From contig MCFH01000018.1 of NCBI GenBank assembly GCA_002104945.1, positions 372,001-436,000 of the forward strand: DNA of 64,000 bases. Reading direction: 5' to 3'. Shown here piece by piece: positions 12,501 to 26,189 of this stretch. The notes under the pieces are model-generated. The model was not told where the DNA came from. It worked only from the letters and a program-made list of their open reading frames with translations, and made no database searches. This stretch comes from Piromyces finnis. Lineage: Eukaryota; Neocallimastigomycota; Neocallimastigomycetes; Neocallimastigales; Neocallimastigaceae. Numbering within the stretch: the stretch's first letter is position 1; the number at the start of each line of letters is the position of its first letter. Position numbers and translations under genes: made by a program.

Positions 12501-13531
12501 TTTAAAATTTGTATTGATTTCATTTTGAATACTTATTTTTTCTTTTAATTCCTTTATTTCTATGGATCTTTTATTGGCAATTTCAATATATTTTTCTAAA
12601 TCATTTGTCCTTTTTTGAAGATTATATTTTGTTTTATTAAGCTCTTCTTTTATATTGGATAAATTATTTTCATAATCCTTTTCTAATTCTTCCTTCCTTG
12701 CTAGTTTTTTATTATAATACAATAATTTTTCTTCTTTTTTACACAGTTCTTCACTTTTTATTTTTAATTCCTCTTGTAATGCATCCAATTTTTCATTATA
12801 TTCATTTTCATACTCTAATTCCATACTATATTGATTTCTTTTTATTTCATTTTCTAACTTTGTTTTTATTTGTTTCCATTCTAAATAGTCAGTATTATAT
12901 TTCTCTTTATAATTTTTTAATTGTGCATTAATAGATTCACATTCTTCTGTTTTATTTGCAATAATTTCTTGAAGTGATTTTAATCTTGCATCATTTAAAT
13001 CTGCTATCCTTTGAATATCTTTTTTATAATTTTTACTTAGTTCTTGATATTCATCTTGAAGACATCGATAATCCATTTCTAGTTTTATGAATTTATTCTT
13101 TAAAAAAATATTATTATATATTTTTTAATTTTTTAATATAGTATTATTATTTTATTTATTGACATTATTTCTTTAAACAATTAATATATTTTACATACAT
13201 TATTTATATTTTTATTATCATTATTATTTTTATTATTCATAGAAGTTAAATTTTGAAAAATAGATGGTTCATCTGAAGTTAAAGTATGTTTATAGATTAA
13301 AGATTTTGACTTGATATTTTGATATTCTTTTTTTTTTGATTTTGGGAAGATAGATATATTTTCATCATGATCACTTTGAACTTGTTCTAATTTATCTTTA
13401 TTCCCTTTATCAGGAAGCTTTAAAAAAGAAAGCGATAGAATAGAGGAAGAAGTACTAGTTACATCTTCTTCTTGGTAATTTGATAAATCTGTTATTGAAT
13501 AATCACCCGGAGATGAAGATGTTACATCCAT
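9524..13531 (-). CDS. Long coiled-coil protein, family not recognised
   Basis: Exons 13531-13199, 13097-11892, 11781-11646 and 11592-9524 join in frame to 1247 residues. The two large open frames would be separate genes without a 53-nt intron at 11645-11593. That intron has a GTATAA donor, a CTAAC branch-like site and an AAG acceptor, and splicing it gives a continuous frame. Residues 1-110 are Ser/Thr- and Lys-rich. From about 115 to 1150 the protein is almost unbroken heptad-type sequence rich in K, E, N, L and I, with a short acidic break near 520-555. The last 90 residues are a basic, Ser/Asn-rich tail. No catalytic or membrane segment is visible. The build resembles golgins, centrosomal or tether proteins, but composition alone cannot choose between them. 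Confidence 0.8.
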
Positions 13532-13925
13532 TTTCTTTTTTTTTTTAAGATAGATTAATATTTATTTTTTTTTTAATTATATGTATATTTTCAAATATTA
13601 TTTTAATAAAATATTATAATAATATATCAGATTGTAGTATAAAATTTAAATATTTTTCTTTTTAAACTTCTATACATTATATAATATAATATATTATATT
13701 CGTTTTAGTGTTTTAGTGTTCTGTCTATTTTTTTTTTTTTTAATAAATTGTATTTAAAATAAATATTCAAAACCATATTTACTACTTTAAAAAGTTTAAT
13801 TTTAAATACTATCTTGATTATTCATTATAATTTTTAATACTAGTACAATTATTCTATATTTCATTTTCTTTTGTTTATTTTCTTTTCTTTTCTTTTTTTT
13901 TTATTATAAGAAAATAATTCGAATA

Positions 13926-13960
<35 letters not shown>

Positions 13961-15202
13961 ATAAAATTATATTTATATTTTTTTTAAAAAAAAGAATTTT
14001 TTATGTATAATAAAGGATTAAGAAATAGAATTTTTTAAATCATGATTATTTATATTTCTATATTAATGTTTTTATAATTATTTAAATTTTTGGATTATTA
14101 ATTAATTTGTATATATCTCTTTCATGCCTTTTTTTTTATTTTTAAAAAGTGTACTATTTCAAATGGCTTTAATTATGATTTCTTTTTTTCTACACACAAT
14201 TTTATATATTGATAATTTAAGAATTTAATTATTTTAACCTTTATATAATTTTAAAGCAACAATTATTTGTGTATTTATAGTTAATATTTCATTTTTTTTT
14301 TTTTTTTTTTTTTATTTGTAAACTTTATTTAGATATTTATTAAATGTTATTGATTTATTTTTATTTTTATTTATTTTTTATTATTCTTTTATTATTATTG
14401 TTATTATTTTTTATTTTTAGTTATAAATGTCAATAGCAATACTTTTAATATTGTTTCTATATTACTTTTTATATATATATTGGTGATACATTGAATTTTT
14501 TTTTTTTTTTTTTTTTTTAAAAAATATACATTTTTATTAATGAAAATGCAGAAATGAATAATATTTCAACAAATTAAAAAAAGAAGAATATATAGAATAA
14601 GATAAAAAAAAAAAAAAAACATATTTATAATTAAATATAAACAAAAGTGTATATAAATACAAATTAACAATGATAAAAGAAAAAAAAAAAAAAAGTGAAA
14701 AAAATGGATGAATAAATGATCATATTTAAAATATATTGATATATGATTTTTTTTTAATTCATTCTTAATGAATATTTAACCCTAAATTAATCTTTTTACT
14801 TAATATTGATAAAAAAAATTGGTTTATATATTATTTTATATTATATGTATTTTTTGAATAATTATTGAATTTTTTGGTGCTTGTTTGTTTACTTGGTTTT
14901 TATAATATTTAAATTATAAAATTAACATTCTTTATGAAAATATAATTTTCTTTTATTATTTTATATTATTTTTTTTCTTCAAAATTTACTTTTCTTAATA
15001 ATTATTGAAATAATATATTCTAATAATTTTTAAGTAAATCATATTAAAAATGATTCACATAGGTAATATTAACAATAACAACAATAATAAAAGAATAAAT
15101 CACTTTTTTTTTTTTTTAAATATTAAATTTTCCCATCATTACTATTAATATTATTTTTATTACATAAAAATTCTATTTATTTTATTTGAGTTTATATTTA
15201 GT
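13532..15202. other. Intergenic, no gene seen
   Basis: 1.7 kb of AT-rich spacer with several poly(T) tracts (near 13930-13956, 14291-14313, 14491-14518). It holds the upstream region of the coiled-coil gene and the 3' flank of CAF40. Confidence 0.5.
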
Positions 15203-17050
15203 TCATTGAGTTTGACCTAAGCTTAATAATAAATTAGATAAGCACCTCTTTGTATTATTATCATCCTTAATAATATGTAATATAGTTAAATCGTTGAATG
15301 CATTTGGGAGATATTTACTTAAAATTTCACGAATCCTATTTTTATAATAAAAAAATATATTTATTTGTTAGTAATTATTAATCATTTAAAACTTCACAAT
15401 AACTGTATTACATACTTTGGATTTTCAGCTAATCTTGCATAACATCTAATAACATATTTTGCAATTGGAAGGGATTGAGTTGTTGCTAATGAGTCAAGAA
15501 CTAATTTTAATGTAATTTCTACAGCACGGAATCTATTAATACTTTGACAGATATAGATAAGACCAGTATCACAACAAAGAATTTTGTATATTATAATAAT
15601 TGCAAACTATCCCATTTGAAATAATAATAATAATAAACATAAAAATAATTATAAAAAAATATTTACTTTTGTATTCTTTAAAAATAACAATAAAAAAGAA
15701 AAAAAAAAAGAAAAAATCCTATAATATATTTAATTTTGAAATTCATACGTTTTTTTCTGCATCAGTTCCAACTTCCAAAATACGTAAGAACAATGGAATA
15801 ATTTCTGAAGAAATAAGAAATTCAATGGCATCTTTATTATCGTTCTATTGAATCATGGAATATAAATTTTAAATTATATAATTTTAATAAAATATTGGTT
15901 TTATAAATGAATGATGATTTATATCTTTATAATTATGTCGTCCTTCCAAAAAGGCAATATTTACTTTAACCATTGAGCTAATCAAGAAGAGAGTAGCTTT
16001 TCTAAGATATTCAATAGATCTATTTCTATTATTTGTTTTTAAAAAGGGATACAAGAAATATAATATATGGGCTGAAATAAAAAAAAAAAAAAAAAAACAT
16101 ATTAAAAAAACATTAAGAATAAGTAAATTAAAAAATTAATGTTATTTAAATTTAAATATATTATTTAATAATATTTAAATAATATTATTAATTTTTCAAT
16201 ATTATTAAATTTTTATATACTTCTTAAAAAAAAGCCACGAGTGTCATTATGAGATGCTATACATTGAAGAAGGTTAATAGCACAACCAGCTCTATTTAAT
16301 AATTGATTTGTAATATTAGGGGATAATAAATATGGGTATATTGATACAATTTCTTGTAAAAGAATTGTCATAACACCTATTAAAACAGCAACAACAATAA
16401 TAATTATAATATTAATAATAATATAATTATCATAATTTTTCTTTTTTTATTTTATGTTAATTCATCATTATTTTTATTATATCTAATAGTATTAAATATA
16501 TTCAACTATTCTATTCTATTATTTATTCATTATACTATAATAGATTTTAAAATTATATTTAATATTATTTACCAAATGAATTCCATAAGATTGGAGCTAA
16601 ATCTTCGTAGGTATCTTTTTTTTTATTTAATTCAACTAGAGCTTGTTCCCTTGTAGCAGGATCGAGAAGCTCTAATATATTCTGGAAAATTTTTTCATAT
16701 TGGGCATTATTTTGGTTTAAATTTCTTTGTTGTTGTTGTTGTTGTTGCTGTTGTTGCTGTTGTTGTTGCATACCTAAAGGTACACCACTACCAATATTCG
16801 ATGTGTTTGATCCTACTGAGGTATTAATATTGTAAGATGAATAATTTTCATTTGAAGAAATATGATTAACCATATTATTCATATTATTTAAGTTTTGATG
16901 AATTGGTGAAACAATAGAAGGCATTGGATTTGGACCAAGATTCATGCCTGATCCTTGTTGTTGTTGTTGCTGTTGCTGTTGTTGGTAAAAGAATTGGGCT
17001 AATTGTGGATTTGGGGTATGATGTAAACCCATAGAATTCATTGAATGCAT
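15203..17050 (-). CDS. CAF40: CAF40/CNOT9 (Rcd1) subunit of the CCR4-NOT complex
   Basis: Six exons join in frame to 386 residues: 17050-16573, 16376-16221, 16071-15965, 15844-15749, 15606-15416, 15335-15203. The conserved armadillo-like core starts near residue 125 with [20 protein letters not shown] and [11 protein letters not shown]. It continues with [59 protein letters not shown] and [16 protein letters not shown], which follows CNOT9 in order. Known role: a scaffold in the cytoplasmic CCR4-NOT deadenylase, recruiting repressors to mRNA. The first 110 residues carry two poly-Q tracts, as CAF40 of yeasts also has. The tail after the core is short. Intron 3 reads as protein for about 20 codons, but skipping it restores the family alignment (MVK then [10 protein letters not shown]). 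Confidence 0.95.
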
Positions 17051-18639
17051 TTTTTATAATGTTTAATTATACGTTAATTATGAAAATTAAAACAAATTTT
17101 AAAATAAATATCTTAAAAACAAAAAGTGTATGATAAATTCAATGGAATTTGAAAGAGATTATTGTTAGCAAAAGAAAATAATAATATTGATAAAAAAAAA
17201 GAATATGCTATTAAAGTATTATTATTAATAAAACAAAGTTTCTGATAATATTTTCTTTATTATATATCGATATAAAATTTGTTTATGTTTATAGTTATGA
17301 TTATTATTAAGTATTTATATACATTTCAGAAAAATATTAAATAATTAGTAAATAAATAATTAGTATTATTATGCTTATATTTATCAAATTTAGTATAAGT
17401 GGAAATATATATATATACTTCTTTTTTTTTTTTTTTTTTTTTCTTTTTGCTCAAGTGTAAAATTATATTAAATTGATATTATACTATGAAATTATTTTAT
17501 AAATAATTTATTAATACCAAAATATAATTTTTTTTTTTTCGAATTTATTATTTTGTAATATTATATAATTTTTAAGCTGATATATAATATTATTTATATA
17601 TCTTGTTTTGTTTATTTATTTTTTATTATTTTTTATTTATTTATTTTAATAAATAAATTACAAAGAGAAGAAGAAGAAGAATAATAATAATAAAAAAAGT
17701 TAAACCAAATGAATTTATACAAAAAAAAAAAAAAAAAAAAAATAATAATAAATTTAATATGAAAAATAAATAGAAAAAAAAGATATATCAGTTTCTTAGT
17801 CATTAATTATAAAATCTTAATTTAATTAATATAGAATTTTATAGATTATTATTATATATTAAAAAAATATATATAAATAAAAAAAATTATAATATATTAA
17901 AAAAAAAAAAACTTAAAGGCAATTATATGGTTTATGGTTTAATAAACAAGTATTTTCTTTTTTCTTTCTTTCTTTCTTTTTTTTTTTTAAATAAACTGTC
18001 TTTTATTATGTTAATTCTTATATTTAGTTGAATAGGTTTAACAATTAATTGTTTAGAATAACTATATTATTTCGAAAAACATATTCTTTAAAAAAAAAAA
18101 AATTATATTTTTCAAAATCCCTAATTATTTATATTCATTTATTTTATTGTAAAACCAGTAAATAATATCCTTTTTTTTTTTTTTTTTTTTTTTTATTACA
18201 TATTACATATTATAATAAAGGACAAAGGATTAAAACTCTTAATGATAATCTTTTTGTAATATTTGTATGTTGCTTTTTTCTTGTTTCTGTTGGAACATAT
18301 CAAACCGAAACTTTGTGAAACTAATAATAATAATAAAAATCTTATACTATTAATTTTAAAACACTAGAAAATTTAGAAAATCATTTATGCTACACACCTT
18401 ATATATTTTATCTTTGAATTTATTAAACTTTTTCTACATGTAAAGAATTTAAAATTCATATTTAATTAAAATCACTTTGTTTTCAAATTTTTATAAACAT
18501 ATAATAATGCTAATATCATTATTTATAGTATTGTTTCTATTTTATATTATCTTCCATGTAATTATTTTTAAATATTAAATATTTATATTCTATAGGTAAT
18601 CTTTTTTGTAAAAAAAAATATTGCCAAAATCTGAACAAT
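17051..18639. other. Intergenic, no gene seen
   Basis: 1.6 kb of AT-rich DNA with poly(T)/poly(A) runs, lying upstream of CAF40 and downstream of the proline-rich membrane protein. No ORF with coding character. Confidence 0.5.
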
Positions 18640-20459
18640 TTAATATCTATTATTATTACTTGGAAGATGTGGTCTAGAATTTCCTGGTGGTGGACGAGAT
18701 GGACCTCCTGCACTTGGTGACGATCTTGGTGGATGAATAACAGGACTATTTCTTGGTGAATTTCTTGGTCCATGAGCTGGGCTGTTTCTTGGAGAATCAC
18801 GTGGTCCATGCATAGGCTTATTTCTTGGAGAATCTCTTGGAGATTCTTTTGGGGAATCCCTTGGTCCAAATGGAGGACGAATAGGATTATTTCTTCCAGA
18901 ATCTTTTGAATCTTGATGTGCTAATACTCTTGGTGAATCCCTTCCGGAAACTTGACGTGGAATGATTCCTGGTGAATTTCTAGAATCACTATGTTGTGGT
19001 GGAGGAGGATGAGAAGCATTAGATCCTGGTGATCCTCTTGATCCATTATGTTGTGGTGGAGGAGGATGAGAAGCATTAGATCCTGGTGAGCCTCTTGAAC
19101 CATTATGCTGTGGTGGAGGAGGATGAGAAGCATTAGATCCTGGTGATCCTCTTGAACCATTATGCTGTGGTGGAGGAGGATGAGAAGCATTAGATCCTGG
19201 TGATCCTCTTGAAGCGTTATGTTGTGGTGGAGGAGGATGAGATGGATTTGACTGTGGGGATATTCTTTGTTGAGGCTGATGTGTCATTCTTGGTGAAACT
19301 ACTGGTGACATTCCAGGAGATTGATATGGTAAATTAAAGGAATCTGATTTTTGAAGAAGTGGAGCATTAACACTATTTAATGATTCACCTAATTTTTATC
19401 GAATAGTTAAAAAAATTATTTTATAAAAAAATAAATATATTAAAACTTAATAATTATATTTTCACTTTTATATATAAATTTAAATAATCATACTTGATAA
19501 TTCCTTAGTTAATTGTTCTCTATATCTATCTCTTTCTTCTTGTCTTTTTTTCTCTAGTTCTTCTGCTTCAATTCTCTTTTCTTCATCGCGCTTATTTTTA
19601 TTTTTTGAATAAACCAATAAAGATATCAATACAACAACCAGCAATACACCCACAGCTATAAATATATATTTTGCGATTTTCAATAAATCTATTGGTTCAT
19701 CTTGAACATCGCAGCAAGGATCAGTTTTTTGGTGCATATTACAGTATTCCTCTTTTGCTGATTCTTCACGATAACCTTTTATTTTTGAACAATAAAATAA
19801 AATTTAAAACAATTAACACTAAAATTTATTTGTGAATATTTTTTTTCACTAAACTTACCACAATATCCTTTTTCATCTCCAGTACCAATTAAACATTCAT
19901 TTTCTTTTGATGTTTTTTCATCACAATGCTTTTTTATCAAATCAAGTCTTTTTTGTCTGTTTTCCATTAATTCCTCTGATGCTAGAGGACATACTATAGT
20001 ATTATTAAATACAGATTTAATAATATCATAATAAATTAAACAACTATTATTACAAAGAACCGGAAGACTATCTCTATTATTTTTATTACAATTTTTATCT
20101 ATTGAATGAAATATATAATCACAAAAAAAAGATTCAGCATATCTCATTTGGAATAATGTTGGTTCATAATTACAACCAAATTCCTCTTGTAATATTGAAG
20201 AATCTGCAGGGTATATAGGATTAAAATTTATTTGTCCGAAAGATTTATCAAAATCTTCAACATTGTTTACTTCCATGTGAAAATCTTTTGATAAAAATGG
20301 AGATAAATAAGTTGGATGTTTCTTATCTTTGGAGATATATTCTGTGCATTTTCTGGCTTCTTTAAAAGCTATACAATCTTTTTTCACACATTTTATTGGG
20401 GTAATAACCAAAAATACTATAAATAATTTATTTATTATTCGATTCATTAACATTTTCAA
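18640..20459 (-). CDS. Type I single-pass membrane protein with Cys-rich ectodomain and proline-rich repeat tail
   Basis: Exons 20459-19859, 19775-19494 and 19388-18640 join in frame to 543 residues. Residues 1-24 look like a signal peptide ending in a hydrophobic stretch. Residues 25-235 form an ectodomain with more than a dozen cysteines and possible N-glycosylation sites (NNT, NNS). A membrane segment spans about 236-256. A basic/acidic helical juxtamembrane stretch (KNKNKRDEEKR) follows. The cytoplasmic tail (about 295-543) is rich in P, S, R and G, with five copies of a 19-residue unit close to SNASHPPPPQHNGSRGSPG, then many RDSPR/RNSPR motifs. PPPP motifs bind SH3, WW or EVH1 domains and SP sites suit proline-directed kinases, so a sensor or adhesion role is possible. 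The family is not recognised. The start could instead be the third or fifth codon, both Met. Confidence 0.85.
18967..19251 (-). repeat. 57-bp coding minisatellite, five units
   Basis: Five tandem 57-bp units encode the 19-residue proline-rich repeat of the membrane protein. The three central units give identical protein; the outer two have diverged (NPSH.., HSDSRNSPG). This suits expansion by unequal exchange. Confidence 0.9.
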
Positions 20460-23114
20460 TGTTACTAAAATTTGATTTTGATTTGTTTATAAAATTTTGT
20501 AATTAGAAAATTTTGGTTATTTTTATCCAACTATCTTTTAATTTTATGTAAATTATTGGTTATTTTTCTTTTAATCTATATATTGTTTATTTATTTTTTA
20601 TTAGAAAAATATTTCAATGATTAAATTCTATAATTACTTAGAACTTTAGGTAAATAGTAGAATTTACTTTTATATTATTTGTATCAAATCTCTTTTTTTT
20701 TATTTTTTTTTTTTAAAAATGAGATTTATGTTTCTTATATAATATTAATGGAAAGATTCTAAAACTCTTAATAATAACTTTTAATATAAAAAAGTTATTG
20801 CTATTATAGCTATACTAAGTTTTTTTTTTTTTTTTTTTTTTTATTATTGTTGATATATATTTTATTAATATCAATTTTTACCAAAAAAAAAAAAATATTT
20901 TGTATAAACTGAGTTTAGGTTCTTTTTAAGAAATGAAAATAATTACTATTATTATTGTTATTATTTTGTTTCTTTAAATATTTCTATCTTATTTTCCTTT
21001 AACTTTTATTCTAATTCTTTTTAATTTTTATTTTATTTTCAAATGTTTTCTTTGTTAGAATTTATTACATCATTTTGACAATAAAATTATTAAAATAAAA
21101 AAGAAAAACAAAATTAATAAATGTTAAAAAAAAAAAAAAAAGAAAAATAAAGTTTTATCCTTACAAATAATAAAATAAAAATATAATAATTAAACTTTTA
21201 ATAAATATTATATTCATTTCTTAAAAGTAAAATAGGATAAATTTATTAAATTATTTTATAATTATCATTCTATTTTATGTGATATATTTTACTTGTCAGC
21301 CATAAATTAAGAATATAATTAATAAATTATCATTGAATAGATAGTTATAAAATATTTTTTCAAGCCATTAACATAAAGATATTAAAAATTCAAATTACCG
21401 TTATTAATAGATGAATTATCAAGCCACTTTTTATTATCTTTATTCAATAGAATAATTATTAAATTTTAAAAATTAATAAGCCATAATTAATATATAAAAA
21501 ATACAATAATAATATATATCTATAATTAAAAAGATGTTTAGCTAATAATAATATATTATCATTCTTTTATTTAAATGATATTTCATTTACTTTTTTTAGA
21601 ATTTGAATAATAAATAAATTATACTCTTTAATATATTACAATATATAATAATATACACATATTCACATTTATTAAACATATAAATTAAAATAATTATATA
21701 TTTTATAATATTAAATTATCATAATTATTTATTATATATTATATAATTTAAAATTAATTTAATTCTAATAATTTTTATGTAAAATATAATTTAGATTTTA
21801 ACATTTTATATATACATTATTAATTGAACATTTATACTACTATCCAATAATACGTGCATATAATATATTATCAATATATATTATATTTAACGAATGAATT
21901 TATCGTATTAAATAAAAAAATAGCTTTGAATTAAAAATAAATAAAATTTTTGAATATAAACTTTAAATCTATTTAATTTTAAATTAAATTGAAACGTTTT
22001 TCGAATTAATAATTAATAAGTAAAACAATATTATTTATATGAAAGTCATATTAAATATTAAATGTAACATAATATAAACGAAAAGGTCTTACTATTATTC
22101 ATAATAATAATATATTGTAAATATATCTTTTTCATATAATCCATTATTCTATGATATTAGGTATCATTAACATAAACTAATTAAAAAAGAAATTAATAAA
22201 AATACTTTTTAATATATTAATTCAGTTGATATTATAATTTGAATTTTACTATGAATGAAAAGTGTTTTTTTTTTATATAAAACTATTATTGTTAAGGATA
22301 TAATTCTATTATTATAATGTTTTTATAATTGTACTTTTTTGAAACAACATACAACATGATATCAAAATTTTTTTTATTCCATCTAACTAACCTAGGATAT
22401 TATTAAAGGTTAAATTTCAATATAAATAATACTTTAATATGATTGATCCAATTAGTGTTTTATTTCTCTTTGAAAATACATTGTATTACCTTGAATTTTT
22501 AATTTGTACAACCATATAAAAATGCATAACAAATATAAAAATAATGGGTGAAATGAAAAAGAAATTAATATGATGTATAATGGTTGACATTGAAAGAATA
22601 TTAATTAATAAAAATCTACCTTTTATTTTCTATAAAAATAATATCACATATATTTAGAATATATTTAAAATATATTTATAATTATTTGTGGAGAAATGAT
22701 ACAACCAGAATGATATTATAATTCATATAAAAATATAAAATAATAGAGAAGCAAAAAAGAATTCTAACTTTATTTTTGTCATTAATTTATAGTTTTAATC
22801 TTTGACCTATGTAAAGGATATTAAGATTTATTGATAAAAGTCTTTTTTTTTTTTTTATTAGGTATAAAAAAATAGATATACAAAAGTAAAACTTTGATAT
22901 TTAAGTTTTTTTAATTTATTACAATTTACTAATTTATTTATTTTATTATTATTATTATTATTATTATTTTATTTTTTTTTTACAATTATTATAGTTTAAA
23001 ATATTTTTTACATATTCATATATTCATGGATCAAAGTATTTCAAAAGTGTTAAAAATAAAATGAATGAAAATGGATAGTAAATTATAAATAAATATTTAC
23101 AATATTTACATTAT
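20460..23114. other. Intergenic, no gene seen
   Basis: 2.65 kb, one of the longest spacers in the window. It is AT-rich with short A and T runs. I saw no ORF with coding character, no tRNA-like B box and no long inverted repeat. Confidence 0.5.
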
Positions 23115-26100
23115 TCAATTTTGTACAATTAAAACATTATCTTGAAAGATATTTGTGACATTTTCATTAATTTTATTATTTTTCTCTTTTTCAGTTAAAT
23201 CATCCTTTGTAAATAATTCTAACCAATCAAAAATCTGTTTATACCAGAATAAAAGATTTGCTTGTTTTAATACCCTATATATATATTCATTATTGTTTAC
23301 ATAATGTAATTAAGGAATGAGAAAGTTAAATTTTATTATTTATATTTTAATAATATAATAATAAAAATCTGAAATTAATATTTACCAATGATTCTCATCA
23401 GGGAAATATAACAATCTTGATTTAATACCTAAACGTTGAAGTGCAGTAAATGTAGCAATACCTTCACTTTCGGTTAATCTGTAATCCTTTCCTCCATGAA
23501 TAACTAAAGTAGGAGTCTTCCAATTCTTTTTTTTTAAAAAATAAAAAAAAAAATTAATAAATTATATCATTAAAAAAAAAAAACTAATAAAAGCATATAA
23601 AATTTTATTACTTCAACATATTCTCTTGGATTCCATTTATCATAAAGCTTCTTTGCATTTTTATCCCATGGTGTACCTCCGAATTCATATTCAGTAAAGA
23701 ATAATTCTTCTGTAGTGAAATAGGCATTAATGGTATCGAAAATACCATCATGATTAACTAAACATGCAAATCTATCGGTATGTCCATTAATCCAATTAAC
23801 CTTTTTTTTTTTTTTAATAAATTTTAATATGAAGATTTTAATATATTATATTTTAATTTAAACAAAATTAAATACCATACCATATAACCACCATAAGAAG
23901 CACCTAAACCACAAACTTTAGAACTATCAATAAACTTGTATTTATCCAGGACGTAATCTAAACCTTTCATTAGATCATCATAGGAATCATTACCCCAACT
24001 TTTTGATACAGCTCTTTGGAATTTTTCACCATAACCAAGAGAACCGTGGAAATTAATGGCTACAACAGCATATCCAGCGCCAGCATAAGATTGAACATTC
24101 CATCTATAGCCAAAACTATCATCCCATGCACCTTGTGGACCTCCATGAACTTATATATAATATTGTATTAGATTATAATTTCAATCATAAAAAAAAAACC
24201 ATTTTCTTTTTCTACTTATACATACTTAAAAATGCTAATGGATACTTTTTTGATTCATCAAAGTTAACTGGCTTAAGGAACCAACCGTGAATTAAATCCT
24301 TAAAAAAGTTACATTAATATAATTTAATTTAATAATGAATATTTATGAATACCATTTTGAATAGAAAAAAAATAAAATACCTTATTATGACCATTGAAAT
24401 AAAATTCTTCTGGTTCAGAAACGCTAACTTCTTGAACGAAATCATTATTAATAGCACTAATTTGAAGTAAACCAGCTTCACTCTTTGGTGGTTCAATCAT
24501 AATTTTTTTATCTTCATTTTCTACTTTAAGATCATCCCATGATGTAACTTCCAATTTGTAAATTTCTTTTGGTTTCATCATTGTACTTCTAGTAAATATA
24601 AGAATTTCTTCTGCATTATCATTAAATTGTCCCTTTGGAATAATGTGAATATTACCATTATTTCCTGTACCAATTAACTCTTTTACAATTAAAGATTCTT
24701 CATCCATGTTGGGCTGCTTATCCTTGTTTTTATGTTGTTCATTTATAGATTTTATTGTATCATCTAATTTTATCATATAAATTTTAACTCTACCCAAGCT
24801 TGGCGCTGTGACATAAAGCATTGAAGAATTTAATGACCAAGTAATACTAGCTACAGATCTATCCCATTTTGGTACTAATTCTTTGTAAGTTTTTTGTTTA
24901 ATATTGTAAAGCATAATGCGATTCTTATCTGCTTCATAAGCTCTTTCTTTCATTTCAAGATAAGTTATCCATTGACCATCTGGTGAAATTCTTGGACTAG
25001 TATCATAACCTGGATTAGAACTTGTAAGATTTTCAATTGGCCCTGGAACACCTCCTACTGGATAATGTACAAGATAAATGTTAGTATTAGTATTCCAAGC
25101 TTGACTTGGTTCTTCAACTCTTGAGGAAAATGCAATTGTTTCACCATCAGAAGAGATTGAAAAATCACCAGCATCACCAAATGGAGCTATTGGGCATTCC
25201 ATGCGCTGTCCACTCATAATATTAACTGGTTCATTTTTTAAAGTAAATTTATCTTCTTCAACCTTAAGGTCAACAACAAAAAGTTGTTCACGACTTTCAA
25301 TATATAATAAGAAAGAAAGTAAAAAAAAAGAAAATTTTTTTAATATATAATATATTAAAAAATAATATATACATTATTTCATTTCAATTTCATTAATTGA
25401 TAATACAACTATAGAATGAAATTTCTACTTTAAGCTATTTTTAATTTCAAATATTTATTAAAATTTAAATTCAAATTATGATTGTTTAAAAGTAAGATGA
25501 TAAATCATTTAATGACAATATTTATAAATTAAAACCAGAAAAGAAAATATTTACTTAAAATATATGAAAAAGTAAAAATATTATATTTACATTTTTGGTT
25601 TTAAGAAAGTATCCCAATGTCTAATAAAAAGATTATCATATACCATACCAGAAGTAAATTTATTATCTTCATGTTCAACATATGTGTCATCATTTACCAT
25701 TGTTCCATCAAGTAAAGATTGCGCACTAAATATTAAACGATTTGCTTTTTTATTGTAAACAACATTACTAATGCTTGTGGTACAATGTGTTAACTGTACC
25801 ATAGTTTCATTTTTAAGAAAACCTAAATTATTAAAATCAATTGGAACATACCAAAGTTGAATTTTTCCTGAACGATTTGATAAGAAAGCAATAGTGTTAT
25901 CATTTAACCAAAATGGTGATAAATCAGCGTGATCTGAAGTTAATTGAAAAGTTGAATTAGTTTTAAGGCTTGTTAAATATAAATTTTGTTCTTTCTTATT
26001 TGTATCTGGAATATATTTATTTATATCATATACTATGTATTCTGAATTTGGAGAAAGTGAGACAGTATTAATTCTTCTGACTTTAACCAAATCTAATGGA

Positions 26101-26189
26101 GTAAATGAATGCATTTCTGCTTTAACTAAATTGATTGTATATATAAATATAAATAGTAAAAAGAATTCAATATTTATTTTATAATTCAT
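23115..26189 (-). CDS. Secreted S9 prolyl-oligopeptidase family enzyme, dipeptidyl-peptidase V type
   Basis: Seven exons join in frame to 780 residues: 26189-25591, 25293-24381, 24298-24226, 24149-23881, 23800-23612, 23525-23386, 23274-23115. A signal peptide covers about 1-24 (FFLLFIFIYTINLVKA). A seven-bladed beta-propeller with WD40/PD40-like motifs follows (SPNSEYIVYD, SPDGQWITY). From about 505 to 740 is the alpha/beta-hydrolase domain with HGGPQGAW near 530. The catalytic triad is visible: S613 in GASYGG, D695 in HGGKDYRL and H727 in FPDENHW. The DENHWVL segment is typical of fungal DPP V (S9C). Known role: removing N-terminal dipeptides from extracellular peptides. The last 40 residues are charged and end ...IVQN, with no ER retention signal. 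Potential N-glycosylation sites fit secretion. All active-site residues are intact. Confidence 0.95.
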
